Part shown: positions 16,986 through 26,266 of the stretch, one piece after another | Position numbering within the stretch: position 1 is the first letter of the stretch | How the letters are laid out: each line of letters starts with the position of its first letter | From: Chloroflexi bacterium RBG_13_46_14 | GTDB taxonomy: Bacteria > Chloroflexota > Dehalococcoidia > Dehalococcoidales > UBA2162 | DNA length: 33,530 nucleotides | NCBI GenBank assembly: GCA_001796415.1 | Contig: MGML01000186.1 | Span: 1-33,530 of the forward strand | Direction: 5' to 3' | Position numbers and translations under genes: made by a program | Notes under the pieces: model-generated | What the model saw: the letters and a program-made list of their open reading frames with translations, nothing else | Told to the model about the DNA's origin: nothing | The model's database searches: none

Positions 16986-18212
16986 TCACTCTTCAGATTC
17001 AGGAATGGCAACACGCCTGTATACATCGATCTTTCGCATACCCGGAACCAGGACATAATCTCCGCTGATGAGCGGTCTCATCCAGCAAAAAGCAAAGGTG
17101 ATCCCGCCACGAATGAAATCGGTTTCTGTCATAACCGTATCAACAGACAGCAGGTTCCCGGGTTCGGAGATATCGAGAACATCGAGTTGTACCTTGGTGT
17201 TTTCGTACTCGGTTTTCGTCACGTAAAGCAGACTGTCATCTATCCTCAGGGAGATGGCAAATCCCTCCGGTCCGACGGTATCGATTTCCTGCGAGGATTC
17301 CGGTCTGGAAATGTCGATAACCCGTACACCCCCGGCCCCGAAAGCGATATACGCATAATTGCCGGATACCTGTATATCATTAATGTGTGCCCAGTTACTC
17401 CAGTCCATCTTGTGACCTTCCCATCCCGTCTCGGTCGAGAGCCCTCCGGAAAGAGAAAGTTCGAAGTCTACAAGTTTCACCGGATTTTCGGGTTTAGAAA
17501 TATCATATATAGTCAGGATGTTATTAATACCCTGTAACAGAAGGTTACCATCTATCTCCAGACAACAGTCACGGGTCGGTATATCCAGCCTTGTTACTTC
17601 CTTCACATTACCGGGATTGGAAATATCGCATACAATGATCCCATTATATAACTGACCAGACGAAAACAGGTAATCACCGGAAACCAGTATGTTACTATTC
17701 GTTTCGACCGTAGCAATTCCCAGGTCCACAGGTGAAACCGGGTCTGCGATATCAACCATCCACAGTCCCTTGTCTCCGAAAAGTCCTGCATATGCAATAC
17801 CGTCTTTGATGACGATGTCATTTACAAGGTATGATTTTCGCTCTTCGTTAGGATGGACGATACTCGACACCAGACGCGGAGAGACCGGATTCTCGATATC
17901 AAAGATAAACAATCTGCTGTTTTCTCCGGGAGTCACGTTCGGACCAATGGTCATGATAAGGCAATCAGTCCCTTCCGTCTCAACCGTATCGAGCGTTACA
18001 GCTTCGATTAACACACTGCCTGAATGATAATTGAAATCGGTATTAACGGCACTCACAGCGTTTGAATAGTCCCAGGTGCCGTATCGGTCAAGCTGGAATT
18101 CAATGTCAGATACCGGAATTTTTTCATCCGTGTTATTATCATCACAACCTGAGACTATCACCAGACAAAATATTAGTGCCACCGGCAACCCTATCAAACT
18201 AAGTTTATTCAT
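16986..18212 (-). CDS. LVIVD-repeat lipoprotein
   Basis: 408 aa from ATG 18212, chosen over the in-frame ATG at 18254 because GGGAGAGAG lies just before it and the signal peptide begins there (MNKLSLIGLP to lipobox IVSGC, Cys23). The chain carries about six LVIVD-type units, each ending in an IxDIxxPxxPxxL turn: FIFDIENPVSPRLV, WMVDIADPVSPVDL, IVCDISNPGNVKEV, TIYDISKPENPVKL, RVIDISRPESSQEI and DVLDISEPGNLLSV. The LVIVD family is predicted to form surface propellers; no ligand is known. It begins 13 bases after the stop of the upstream lipoprotein gene, so the two are translationally linked. Confidence 0.9.
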   Translation of the reverse strand: MNKLSLIGLPVALIFCLVIVSGCDDNNTDEKIPVSDIEFQLDRYGTWDYSNAVSAVNTDFNYHSGSVLIEAVTLDTVETEGTDCLIMTIGPNVTPGENSRLFIFDIENPVSPRLVSSIVHPNEERKSYLVNDIVIKDGIAYAGLFGDKGLWMVDIADPVSPVDLGIATVETNSNILVSGDYLFSSGQLYNGIIVCDISNPGNVKEVTRLDIPTRDCCLEIDGNLLLQGINNILTIYDISKPENPVKLVDFELSLSGGLSTETGWEGHKMDWSNWAHINDIQVSGNYAYIAFGAGGVRVIDISRPESSQEIDTVGPEGFAISLRIDDSLLYVTKTEYENTKVQLDVLDISEPGNLLSVDTVMTETDFIRGGITFAFCWMRPLISGDYVLVPGMRKIDVYRRVAIPESEE

Positions 18213-18225
18213 CTTTCTCTCTCCC

Positions 18226-19081
18226 TTATATATCGAGTAGTCGCTGAACCTCATTCAGGAGTTTGCCGTCATTGTCCTGGTACTCCGCCCTATTGTTTAT
18301 TCTTACTTCTGCATAGTGTTCGAAGCCGAGTTCATAGGTAAGTGGTATTTTACCCATGGAGAGCGAATGAAATATCATATTGAATGGGCGTGAATTTATC
18401 GCACCCGGTGGACCATAATGGCGTAGGGGGAGGCTGTTAATGATATCTACCAGCCTCCGGATATCGCCTGCATCGGTGATGGTCTCTATTTTTCCCGAAG
18501 TATTATCCTGATCACCTGTATAGTTGATCTCTATACTGTCGATATCGTCCGGCAACGGTGGTTCGGGTGGTTCAAGCGATGTTGTTGTATCACGGCTGAC
18601 TACCACGGAAAATATTGTTGCATCAAGCATAGCATAGACATGTATTTCCACGCTGATTAGCAGCTGCTCAGGCCGGTAAACCCCTATATTGTGGACATCG
18701 TATCCTCCCGGGCCGTTATATTTCATTTCGGTGTAAAGTCGATATCCTTTTCCGCTTAGTTTGTTTTTATACCAGTTTAGGACTTTATTCGCTTCTGCTT
18801 GAACTGTGTACTGGTCTGAGATGGTCTCGTAAACGATGTCGAATGGTCTGATTTCGGGCTGAAGTGCACGAGGTGTCGAAAACGGTTCGAATGCCGATTC
18901 TCCGGTCGTCACTGCTTCAGCCCCGGGATAAACCGGCATCTCTGCCAGTACATCCTCAGGCTGGACAGATTCACTTTCAAGAATGGTCTCCAAACTCGGT
19001 CCATTACAGGACATGGCCAGAACTGTAATTAGAATGCCGGTCAGTAAGAATATCGCTTTTATCGAAATAACCCCTTTTCAT
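18226..19081 (-). CDS. Lipoprotein whose start is out of frame by one base
   Basis: From ATG 19014 the frame encodes 262 aa beginning MSCNGPS, that is, at the lipobox itself. Upstream codons in that frame spell a perfect signal sequence (IKAIFLLTGILITVLAMSC) but contain no usual start before a TGA. An ATG at 19081 is followed by AAAAGGGG; deleting one base there would join it in frame as MKRVISIKAIFLL and so on, giving a normal 284-aa lipoprotein. So a homopolymer indel, real or technical, is likely. The mature part has PVYPGAEAV and then ANKVLNWYKNKLSGKGYRL, a pattern I associate with Chloroflexota and archaeal lipoproteins of unknown role (inference), then a second region of about 100 residues. 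The next gene starts 13 bases after its stop. Confidence 0.7.
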
Positions 19082-19248
19082 TATTATTATTCATGCAGCA
19101 GTAGGGAACACAGCTCAATCTTCATTCTTCAATTCTCTTCGCTTTCATTAACTTCCATCCACCGGTAGCAGCGGGCAAAGGTCCGGTTATGAAGGAAACG
19201 ACTTCCCGTACCTTCAACGGTACCGGCTATTCGCAGCCGCGAGTCAGG

Positions 19249-20793
19249 TCATCCATTTTTCCAGTCTACAAGTTCACTCAATACCAGCATGTCATCGTGC
19301 GGCATTCCTGCCCATGTCCGGTCGCAGCTTCCCAGCGGGAGTACGCTCGAAACCCCTCTCGCCAGTATCCTGTCTCTGAGTTCCAGGCGTCGTTTTTCCG
19401 GATAGACGCCGGCCATCGATACATACCTGCTGAGATAGTTCAGCACCTCTTCCAAGCTCGGGGTCGGTCTTACCACTACCAGCCGGCTCATCGGGTGGTC
19501 CAGGATGTCGAACTCGCCGGGAACGACCGCCAACCCCGATGAAAAATTGCCTTCTCTCGTGTTGATATGCCACCCGGCACCGATGTATTTACCTCGTCGC
19601 AGGCGTTTAATCCGGCCCACGGCTGAAGGCGCAATGAACCCGGGCGCTTCGGAATCCCACCTCGAAAGTGTTTCACGGATTGCTTCGGCGTATTCGTTTG
19701 CCTGTTCTTCCGTCCCTTCCACGTAGTGAACCAGCGATGACGTGCAGGCTTTCTGGTCATATATCATCACGTCCGCCGCCGCCAGGGCTGCCACTTCGTC
19801 GAGGCTGCTGAAAGCTTCTTTCCCTATCAGGCTGACGCCGTAGCGCGGGTTAAGCGTAACGACTCTGGTAAAGAGTGCTCTCGATTGAACTGAGGTGACT
19901 GCCTCCGGCGAACCCCAGACGATTATCCGGTCGAAGGCCCCGGAAGTAAACAGCCTGTTTTCGACGTTATCGTCGCCGCCCTGCCAGTACAATATCGAAA
20001 GATTTTTCGTAATCGGGTGGTCGGGAACCGATGCCGCCGCCAGAGCAAACAATGCTCCCGGCAGGACAGCCCCGTACGGCAGTTTCACCGTTGCGCAGGA
20101 TTTGGTCAGAATCGCCCGTACCGTCGAAAGAAGCGGTACTTCCGGCACATTCCCGGCCGTGATATGCAATTGCCGGGTGGGCATGGCCCGTACCATTGCC
20201 CGGCCGTCTGTCTCTGTCCATCCATCGAGGAAAAGACTGCCCGGTTTCCCGCCGAAAGAAAGCTCGTTATTAATCATCTGCCGGGCTTCTTCTTTTCCGA
20301 AAACCGATTGTATGGCGGCAAACCACTGTTCGATGAAGGCGTCCGGATATTCAGACGTCAGTCGCCAGGTTTCCATCACCTCCAGGACACAGGTGAAATC
20401 GGTCAGCAGAATATCCATGATACGTTCCATGTAGTTCAGGATTGCTTCGACCGGAAGTGAGTATAACCCATCCGCCAACTTACCGGTGTCCGTTTCAATG
20501 ATGTCTTCAGCCTCGAAGACCGGCATGACCGAGTAGAGGTAATCACCGGTATATTTCATCGTCTTACGGTCGATTACCCTTTCGCGGATAACCTGCGCTT
20601 CTGGAAGCCTGGCATAAGTTCTGTCGGTATTCCCGGACGGGAAGGCCGATTCTATCGCTTCACGCCTGATTTCCGGCGGAGAAACAATAGTACCCTTGAT
20701 GAGAAACGGCACCCGGATTATATCGTTGTCATTATTCAGTAAATCGTACCGATTGCACAATTCTTTCATTTTCCGCTTCCTGTCATGCTTCAT
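19249..20793 (-). CDS. luxC: LuxC-like acyl-CoA/acyl-protein reductase
   Basis: 514 aa from ATG 20793, whose ATGA overlaps the luxE stop; ATG 20769 with AGGAAG six bases upstream is an alternative. LuxC reduces a fatty acyl thioester, delivered by LuxE, to a long-chain aldehyde with NADPH. Seen here: the cofactor-binding segment HITAGNVPEVPLLSTVRAIL (about 210-229 in this numbering), the VKLPYGA strand, and the nucleophile region DQKACTSSLVHYVEG with the presumed catalytic Cys near residue 350. Length is normal for LuxC (about 480-510). No luxA or luxB luciferase gene and no luxD is in the window, so bioluminescence is not implied. The gene is the last of a coupled set: lipoprotein, luxE, luxC. 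The aldehyde may serve lipid or surface modification (inference). Confidence 0.85.
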   Translation of the reverse strand: MKHDRKRKMKELCNRYDLLNNDNDIIRVPFLIKGTIVSPPEIRREAIESAFPSGNTDRTYARLPEAQVIRERVIDRKTMKYTGDYLYSVMPVFEAEDIIETDTGKLADGLYSLPVEAILNYMERIMDILLTDFTCVLEVMETWRLTSEYPDAFIEQWFAAIQSVFGKEEARQMINNELSFGGKPGSLFLDGWTETDGRAMVRAMPTRQLHITAGNVPEVPLLSTVRAILTKSCATVKLPYGAVLPGALFALAAASVPDHPITKNLSILYWQGGDDNVENRLFTSGAFDRIIVWGSPEAVTSVQSRALFTRVVTLNPRYGVSLIGKEAFSSLDEVAALAAADVMIYDQKACTSSLVHYVEGTEEQANEYAEAIRETLSRWDSEAPGFIAPSAVGRIKRLRRGKYIGAGWHINTREGNFSSGLAVVPGEFDILDHPMSRLVVVRPTPSLEEVLNYLSRYVSMAGVYPEKRRLELRDRILARGVSSVLPLGSCDRTWAGMPHDDMLVLSELVDWKNG

Positions 20794-22212
20794 GCTTGCA
20801 TTGAACTCATGATCCCGCCGCATCCCTTGATTTCACTCCCTGCCACCCGTCCTATCTCCGTCACCGCCGGCCCGCTCAGTCCGCATTCGCATGTTCCTTG
20901 GACCATTCTGACATAATCGCCCGTGATAAGGAAACCGGGATACGAAACGGCCATCAGGTCAAGAAATCCGTACATCCCTCTGATATCGTTGCCCTTGATC
21001 GGATTCAGTTCTTCATCGAAAATCACCGGTTCGATTACCGGCGGTATATGAAACCGCCCGTGCTCGCAGCGCAGCGTCAGTGCGTTGATTTCGGTCATCG
21101 AATACCCTTCCAGCACCATCTGCGATGGTATATTCAGAGAGTCGGAGAGCAGGTTCGCCAGCGATTCCCGGTCTACGGCTTCACCGGTAAATGATTTCCA
21201 GCCGCCTCCGAAAAGAACAAGGCTGCCTTTTTTCATTATCGGTTTTCGGTTGTCCCCGGCAATGAATTCGCACAGTTCCTTGAATTGGTACGGCGCCCCG
21301 AAAATAAAAACCTTATGCCCTGCTTCTGTGGATGCTTTGATGCTGTCGGTTATCCTGCGGTAGTTTTCTTCCTGTCGCCCGACTGCTTCCTCCTGCAGCG
21401 GCTTGAACTGCCCGGCGTTCTTCCTCGTTCCGGGCGCCCCGTGTGAGGCAGCGCAGGGCACTTCCGGTTATCTCGATATCGTAAAGATAGGAAACGCTGC
21501 GAAACAGCGGCGCCAGCTCTGTTATTAATGCCTGATTCCCCATCCGGCCTCCCCGGAATCCAAGAAACACGGCATTGAAATCGGTTAGCCTCTTTTTCCC
21601 GGACAGGTGGTTGAGTGTACCGGTTGGCAGCATTCGGAACGCCGATTTTACGAGCTTTCCTTTGAACGGATTGCCTGATATCCTCGGAGCCAGCAGAGGG
21701 GTTAGATACGATGTGTTCAATCTTGCCGCCAGCTTCCAGTCGTCCTTGTCCCGGGGTACGAACGAGAATGTCCCGGAAGTTCCGGAACTGTAGACAGCGT
21801 GTACCCCGGCTGTGCTGAGCCGGTCTATCCAGCAGTCGATTGTTTCTACTCCCTGAACATCGACTTCGATAGTTTGGTGAAAAATTCCTGAGAGCCACCG
21901 GTTCATGTTGTCATAATCGTTATCGTCGAGCCACGACTGCTGGTAACTCTTGAAAACATCTACAGAGAGCATCATTTTTTTCTTGACACTATCGATATCG
22001 CTGTCCTTACCGCAGTCTTCTTCCTCAGCCAGCTTCCGGTAGAGGGGAATGTGCTCCGTATAATACGCGTGGTTCTCCAGAATCACTTTCTGTCTCAGTT
22101 CGCCGGTTTGTGAAGCATCGTAACTTCTGACTGATGCCCAGTCTCGGCAAGCGTCTATCAGTTGTGTCAGGATTTTCGTTCTCTCCACGGTTCTATACCT
22201 GATGTTATTCAT
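20790..22212 (-). pseudogene. luxE: LuxE-like acyl-protein synthetase, split by a frameshift
   Basis: LuxE activates a fatty acid with ATP and passes it as a thioester to LuxC. The N-terminal part (ATG 22212 to about 21450) holds the nucleotide-binding SSGTSGTFSFVPRD near residue 142 and reads to DIEITGSALRCLT. The C-terminal part continues one base out of frame from about 21440 (GAPGTRKNAGQ to the stop at 20790), with FGAPYQFKELCEFI, the GGGWKSFTGEAVD segment, LEGYSMTEINALTLRCEHG and GDYVRMVQGTCECG, all expected in this family. A GGGG run near 21442-21445 is the likely indel site. Joined, the protein would be about 474 aa. The ATG overlaps the stop of the upstream lipoprotein by eight bases (ATGAATAA). 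Gene order and overlaps show it was one working gene; the frameshift may be an assembly error. Confidence 0.8.
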
Positions 22213-23377
22213 GCAACAATAACGGGACGTACGGGCCCAGAGTTCCCCAGTAATGAAAATACTTCCACCTGAAAAATGTCATGCCGTACAGCTTCGCTAT
22301 AGTCAAACATCCCCGGCTGGTTATATCCATCGACTCTACCGCACCGTCATCCGTCCACCTCTTGTTTTCCATATCGGGATTCGTTGCATAAGGGTACATT
22401 TCCGATTCATTGATCCGCTGTTTCAACAGAGAAACATTATCCTTTGCCGTATCCTTGTCCGGATTCACCATGATGATCGCCATAAATCGCCCGTCTTCAT
22501 CTTCGCCTGCCCCAGTGGCAAACGAGGTAAACGGTTTCAGCAGGGGTTCGTCTTTAATTGCTTCCTTGAATGCCGATCCTGCCTGGTCTGTTGAATGTTC
22601 ATTAACACGTTCTATAAGCTCCGCAACACTCAGCACATCGGCAGAGAAAAAGGCGGTTGCGGTATCCATCTCCTCGAGTTCCGCGGCAAGGAGCTGGTAG
22701 TCCTCCCTGTCGGCAAGGGAAGGTATATTACCCGTATAGGCGTCGATCATGTCCGTCAGACCTTCCGTCCAGATCATCCAGAGGGCGAAACCATCCACGT
22801 ACGACAGCCGGTGTCCTCTGCCAAGATTACGGATGTTACTCCGCCATTCCGGGGACATATGGATACCCATGTCCTCTCCCCAGCTATAGTATTCATATCC
22901 GGCGTGTGATTTTATTTCGAGGTGTTCCTGCAAAGGACCGGCCTTCGCCGCGGTCTCGATATCCTTAGCGGTGAAGGTCCCGTATACCGCCTGGTATTCT
23001 TGAGGCGGGCCGGCGCTGGCAACAATAGCCGCTGTTACATCGTCTACGGTAAGACCCAGGGTGTTTTTCCACTCTTCATCCGAATAGTCTCTGTTACTGA
23101 ATAGTTGTAAATTGTTAAACGTGAAAAGTTCGACCGACAAAATACGTTCCTGGGCATGTTCGGCGTCGTACCTTCTCAAAATATCTTCCAGATCACTCGT
23201 CTGGATACATGCTCCGGCGAGGGTTGTGTCATTCTCTGGAAGGATCCTCAGATACTCCAGCCATTGGTTTGATTCCGGAGTTGTGGCTCCAGTTTCTTCA
23301 GCAGTTCCTCCACATCCAGCCATCAGCAACAGAATCGCCAGAAGCACCGGTAGTATTCCTGTAATAAGTTTCTTCAT
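22205..23377 (-). CDS. Lipoprotein co-transcribed with luxE-luxC, unknown function
   Basis: 390 aa, ATG with GGAGAGAGG upstream. Signal peptide ends LLMAGC (Cys22). The mature protein has no repeats and looks like a single globular alpha/beta domain, with LRILPENDTTLAGACIQTSDLEDILRRYD near the start, GFALWMIWTEGLTDMIDAYTGN in the middle and VNPDKDTAKDNVSLLKQRI near 310-330. I do not recognise the family. Its stop overlaps the luxE start and it begins 18 bases after the stop of the interrupted lipoprotein upstream, so it belongs to the same transcript as luxE and luxC. An extracellular partner of the fatty-acyl module is an inference from position only. Confidence 0.8.
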   Translation of the reverse strand: MKKLITGILPVLLAILLLMAGCGGTAEETGATTPESNQWLEYLRILPENDTTLAGACIQTSDLEDILRRYDAEHAQERILSVELFTFNNLQLFSNRDYSDEEWKNTLGLTVDDVTAAIVASAGPPQEYQAVYGTFTAKDIETAAKAGPLQEHLEIKSHAGYEYYSWGEDMGIHMSPEWRSNIRNLGRGHRLSYVDGFALWMIWTEGLTDMIDAYTGNIPSLADREDYQLLAAELEEMDTATAFFSADVLSVAELIERVNEHSTDQAGSAFKEAIKDEPLLKPFTSFATGAGEDEDGRFMAIIMVNPDKDTAKDNVSLLKQRINESEMYPYATNPDMENKRWTDDGAVESMDITSRGCLTIAKLYGMTFFRWKYFHYWGTLGPYVPLLLHE

Positions 23378-23395
23378 TCTTTAACCTCTCTCCGG

Positions 23396-24085
23396 TTATT
23401 TTAATGTTACCGGTACGCTTTCTTGTATCTCTACGCAGTCGGGAACAACAAGGCTACCGTCATCTATTGCTTCTTTCACCACAGAAATGTCGGTCACGAT
23501 TACTTCCACTCTGTTTTGCACTACTAAGGTAGCTGAGCCAGCGAAAACACCAAGTGCTCTCATCGCAACGGATACTTCTCCCTGTATGGAAATAAGCTCA
23601 TCAAGAGAACACTTGACCTGGCGTACCTCGACTATATCCGCAAGGTCAGGATATTTCTGGAGGTACGGACTTATCGATTCTTCACCGTTTTCGGTAAAGG
23701 CAGCTACCAGACAGAAGTCAGGTTCATGCTGTATCCAGAAACCGGCGAAATTATCCATCCCGGCGGATTCAAGTTCGGCGCCGAACGGGCTGGCTTTTTC
23801 CTGTATTTCGAACCGGTATTCGGCTTCATCCATATCTATCCCTTGTTTTTTTGCATACATCGCAGTTATCAAGCCCTCCGGATCTCCCTTGTATTCTTCA
23901 CGCAGGTCGGCATAAGGATCATTACCAGAATCCGGTTATTCTTTTAGATTATTTTTTGTGCCGTCGTTTGACCCGGTTGTGACAGAAAATTCTGCTGGTA
24001 CAGTGGACGTCGGTAATTCAGGACTGCAGGATGAAAATATCAACAACAGAGATGCCACTAGAAATATAATAACAAGCTTTTTCAT
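23396..24085 (-). pseudogene. Lipoprotein gene interrupted by an in-frame TAA after codon 49
   Basis: ATG 24085 begins MKKLVIIFLVASLLLIFSSC (Cys20) and a Ser/Thr-rich linker, then hits TAA at 23938-23936. The same frame continues open: PDSGNDPYADLREEYKGDP, then GLITAMYAKKQGIDMDEA and on to 23396, another 180 codons. Codons just past the stop look like ordinary protein, so one substitution (GAA or CAA to TAA) explains it. The unit following has no export signal or standard start with a ribosome site (a TTG at 23872 is poor). Intact, it would be a 229-230 aa lipoprotein with a C-terminal mixed alpha/beta region. I do not recognise the domain. It sits 33 bases after the META-like gene and 18 before the luxEC lipoprotein. 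Confidence 0.7.
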
Positions 24086-24118
24086 TTTTATACCCGTAAG
24101 CCGGAATAAACATACATT

Positions 24119-24889
24119 CTAGGGAGTTATCGGTTTAAAAACGAGTGTATCTCCTTTTGATGTGAATATCTCCAGACGATCTTCTGTCTGGTTATACTGG
24201 TGGGTTCCAGCCTCAAGAGCATCAGTATACTCAAGTGCATATTTTTCAAGTTCTTCCGGAAGTTGACCGTCTCTTTTAGTCCTGTTTCCCCACCCTATTC
24301 TGTCTCCGCTTGCAGTATAATCAAGCCAGTAGTTAAATACTCCGGCACGACCTGATGCCTGGTTGTCAGTGTCAAACGAGAGAGTGATGGAAAGTCCGTC
24401 AGGAGTCGGTATGTCATTCATCGATTCAAGCTGCCAGTCTGTGCCAATTAGATCAGCCGGATCCATTCGGTACCTTCGTATCTTCTCAAAAACCAGCAGT
24501 TTTTGAGCACCCGATCCATATATCACCAGGCGATCACCACTAATCTCATAGGTGGCAGCGTTTGAAAGAGCCTTGAAATATGCTTCTTCCTGCTCAATAA
24601 CTCCTTCAGGTTCAATGCAATATTCCTCATTATGTCCCGGCCCTTGAATATTCAGTATATTTGGATCTTCCGTGACGTATTCTCCGGAATATCTGTTACA
24701 GCCGCCATTTCCCTCAGCAAGGCCATCGTAGAAAGACAAGCTTATATAGGTACCATCGATGAGTCCCTCACCGTTGAGTTCAATCAACGACCATCCGGTA
24801 CTGTCCAAAGGAGAAACCTTTTTACAGGAAGGCAATAATAACATTAATGTTAATATCGATATCAATAATCCAATTATCAGTTTTTTCAT
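24119..24889 (-). CDS. Lipoprotein with two META/HslJ-like domains
   Basis: 256 aa, ATG with AGGTG upstream. Signal peptide ends LLLPSC (Cys22). Two consecutive META-type domains are visible. The first starts at STGWSLIELNGEGLIDGTYISLSF and has the hallmark GNGGCNRYSGEY (about residues 60-71). The second begins LIGTDWQLESMNDIPTPDGLSITLSF near residue 143, lacks the GGCN motif and ends LEIFTSKGDTLVFKPI. META/HslJ proteins are small envelope domains linked to stress or drug resistance in some bacteria, without a defined activity. A weak promoter in the 121-base gap upstream may separate it from the preceding gene. Confidence 0.85.
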   Translation of the reverse strand: MKKLIIGLLISILTLMLLLPSCKKVSPLDSTGWSLIELNGEGLIDGTYISLSFYDGLAEGNGGCNRYSGEYVTEDPNILNIQGPGHNEEYCIEPEGVIEQEEAYFKALSNAATYEISGDRLVIYGSGAQKLLVFEKIRRYRMDPADLIGTDWQLESMNDIPTPDGLSITLSFDTDNQASGRAGVFNYWLDYTASGDRIGWGNRTKRDGQLPEELEKYALEYTDALEAGTHQYNQTEDRLEIFTSKGDTLVFKPITP

Positions 24890-24976
24890 TTGGCACCTTT
24901 TTGTATGGTCGTTTCCTGATTCTTCTGTATTACCATAAAAACTCTTCCTTACTTACGATCTAGAGATGTATGACAT

Positions 24977-25005
24977 GCATTATCCGGATTGATGTAATAT
25001 GACAA
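24977..25005 (-). promoter_or_regulatory. Candidate promoter before the META-like lipoprotein
   Basis: On the - strand TTGTCA (25005-25000) and TAATGC (24982-24977) are 17 bases apart. The -10 box is weak. It lies in the only gap over 100 bases in this part of the island. Confidence 0.3.
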
Positions 25006-25010
25006 TTGCA

Positions 25011-25628
25011 CTAGTTGCTGTCATTCGTATCCTCTCGGACAATATCTCTTTCTGTTTCCTCATGATAGGCTTCTTTCGTTTCTTCTTCGGCAATTGTTAT
25101 TAATTTCGTGTAAATCTCATCAATTGGATAGGGTAATTTTTTATATGGGTTGTCGCTTTCAGGAGTAAAATAACCTTCAGTTAATACGGCGTTATCTATG
25201 TCTCCGTAACTTACATATATGGCTGCGTATAAATCACTACTTACTCCCGATTGTGTGCTTGGATCTAGTGGTTGGGTATGTTTTTTAAGATCATTGAAGC
25301 CGATTGAATCGAGATAACAAAACAGGTTTTCGACGGTTTTGGTTGTGATTTTCCCAACTCTCCAGACTCTTATCGCTGGGTTATCAGGATTCGGCATTCG
25401 TAGCCCCCATTGCTTAATATATAATGTGGTACCGATAACGATAGCATCAGCATCATAAGCCAGTTCACTCAGGTTCTCATAACTCTTGACGTAATGGATA
25501 TGGATAATGCCTGTAATGTTGCGGTTACCGTCGGTTGGCTGTCTGCTCTCGTGATTACAGCCGGATGACAATAAGGGAATTATGATGGATACAGCTGTTA
25601 ATATGGTTAAGAAAGATTTTTGTTTCAT
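25011..25628 (-). CDS. Lipoprotein of unknown function, paralogue of the gene upstream
   Basis: 205 aa, ATG with GGAG eight bases upstream. Signal peptide ends LLSSGC (Cys24). Two parts: an N-terminal segment with SELAYDADAIVIGTTLYIKQWG, and a C-terminal segment with VENLFCYLDSIGFNDLK followed by KKLPYPIDEIYTKLITIAEEE. The second segment matches the layout of the upstream gene (FFSYLESIDFYEIE, then ELPSPTKYIYEELAEIIVN), so they are paralogues with different membrane anchors: a lipid here, a helix there. The tail is Glu-rich. I do not recognise the family. Gap to the upstream gene is 37 bases. Confidence 0.75.
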   Translation of the reverse strand: MKQKSFLTILTAVSIIIPLLSSGCNHESRQPTDGNRNITGIIHIHYVKSYENLSELAYDADAIVIGTTLYIKQWGLRMPNPDNPAIRVWRVGKITTKTVENLFCYLDSIGFNDLKKHTQPLDPSTQSGVSSDLYAAIYVSYGDIDNAVLTEGYFTPESDNPYKKLPYPIDEIYTKLITIAEEETKEAYHEETERDIVREDTNDSN

Positions 25629-25665
25629 TTCTACTCCATTTTTATAGCTGTGACTTAACCTTCGT

Positions 25666-26202
25666 CTATCTAATCAGTTCCTGCACCAGGACTTCTTCGG
25701 TCTTATTCACGATAATTTCGGCAAGCTCTTCGTAGATATACTTAGTCGGAGAAGGAAGTTCGGTATACAGGTCCGCGCCGGTTGAGATGTATCCGATTAT
25801 CTCTATTGCGTTCTCTGCTTGCCCGTTATCGGCGAATATTCTTATATAGTCAACTAATCCACCTGGTACGACATGCGATGTTCCTCTATCTTCAGGTATC
25901 CCTTCGAAAGCACCCGGTGATATAAATGTCGTTTCTATTTCATAAAAATCAATGGACTCAAGATAACTGAAAAAGCCCTCTATCTCTCCCGAATCTTCCA
26001 CGTAGATAACGGTGCCGTCCTCATAAACAGATAATTGGCTGAGGGTCCCGTTTTCCGGATTATTGAAATCCACCAGCACTACCGGTGCTTCTTCCGGTAT
26101 CTTCACCTTATTTCCCGGATTAAGAACGAACCAGATACCGAATCCCATTAGAGCCAGGACTACCACCATTAGACCGGAGTATAGCCAAAGCTTCCTGTTC
26201 AT
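25666..26202 (-). CDS. Membrane-anchored extracytoplasmic protein, unknown function
   Basis: 178 aa, ATG with GAGGAAAA upstream. A single N-terminal helix (about residues 6-27, LYSGLMVVVLALMGFGIWFVLN) without lipobox anchors a small exported domain. The domain starts VVLVDFNNPENGTLSQLSVYEDGTVIYVED and contains FFSYLESIDFYEIE, a helix-strand element shared with the downstream lipoprotein. Its first 53 or so codons are repeated in a truncated copy at 27942-28109. The family is unknown to me. A TATAAT at 26272-26267, with a poor -35 box, lies some 65 bases before the start. Confidence 0.75.
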   Translation of the reverse strand: MNRKLWLYSGLMVVVLALMGFGIWFVLNPGNKVKIPEEAPVVLVDFNNPENGTLSQLSVYEDGTVIYVEDSGEIEGFFSYLESIDFYEIETTFISPGAFEGIPEDRGTSHVVPGGLVDYIRIFADNGQAENAIEIIGYISTGADLYTELPSPTKYIYEELAEIIVNKTEEVLVQELIR

Positions 26203-26266
26203 AATTTTCCTCTTCAGTCTCAGCTAATTTTTATTCATTTACTTATTATTAATAACGACAACTTAC

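Noticed and set aside
19195..19240. GTACC/GGTAC hairpin after luxC
   Set aside because: Only five pairs before a mismatch and no U-rich tail.
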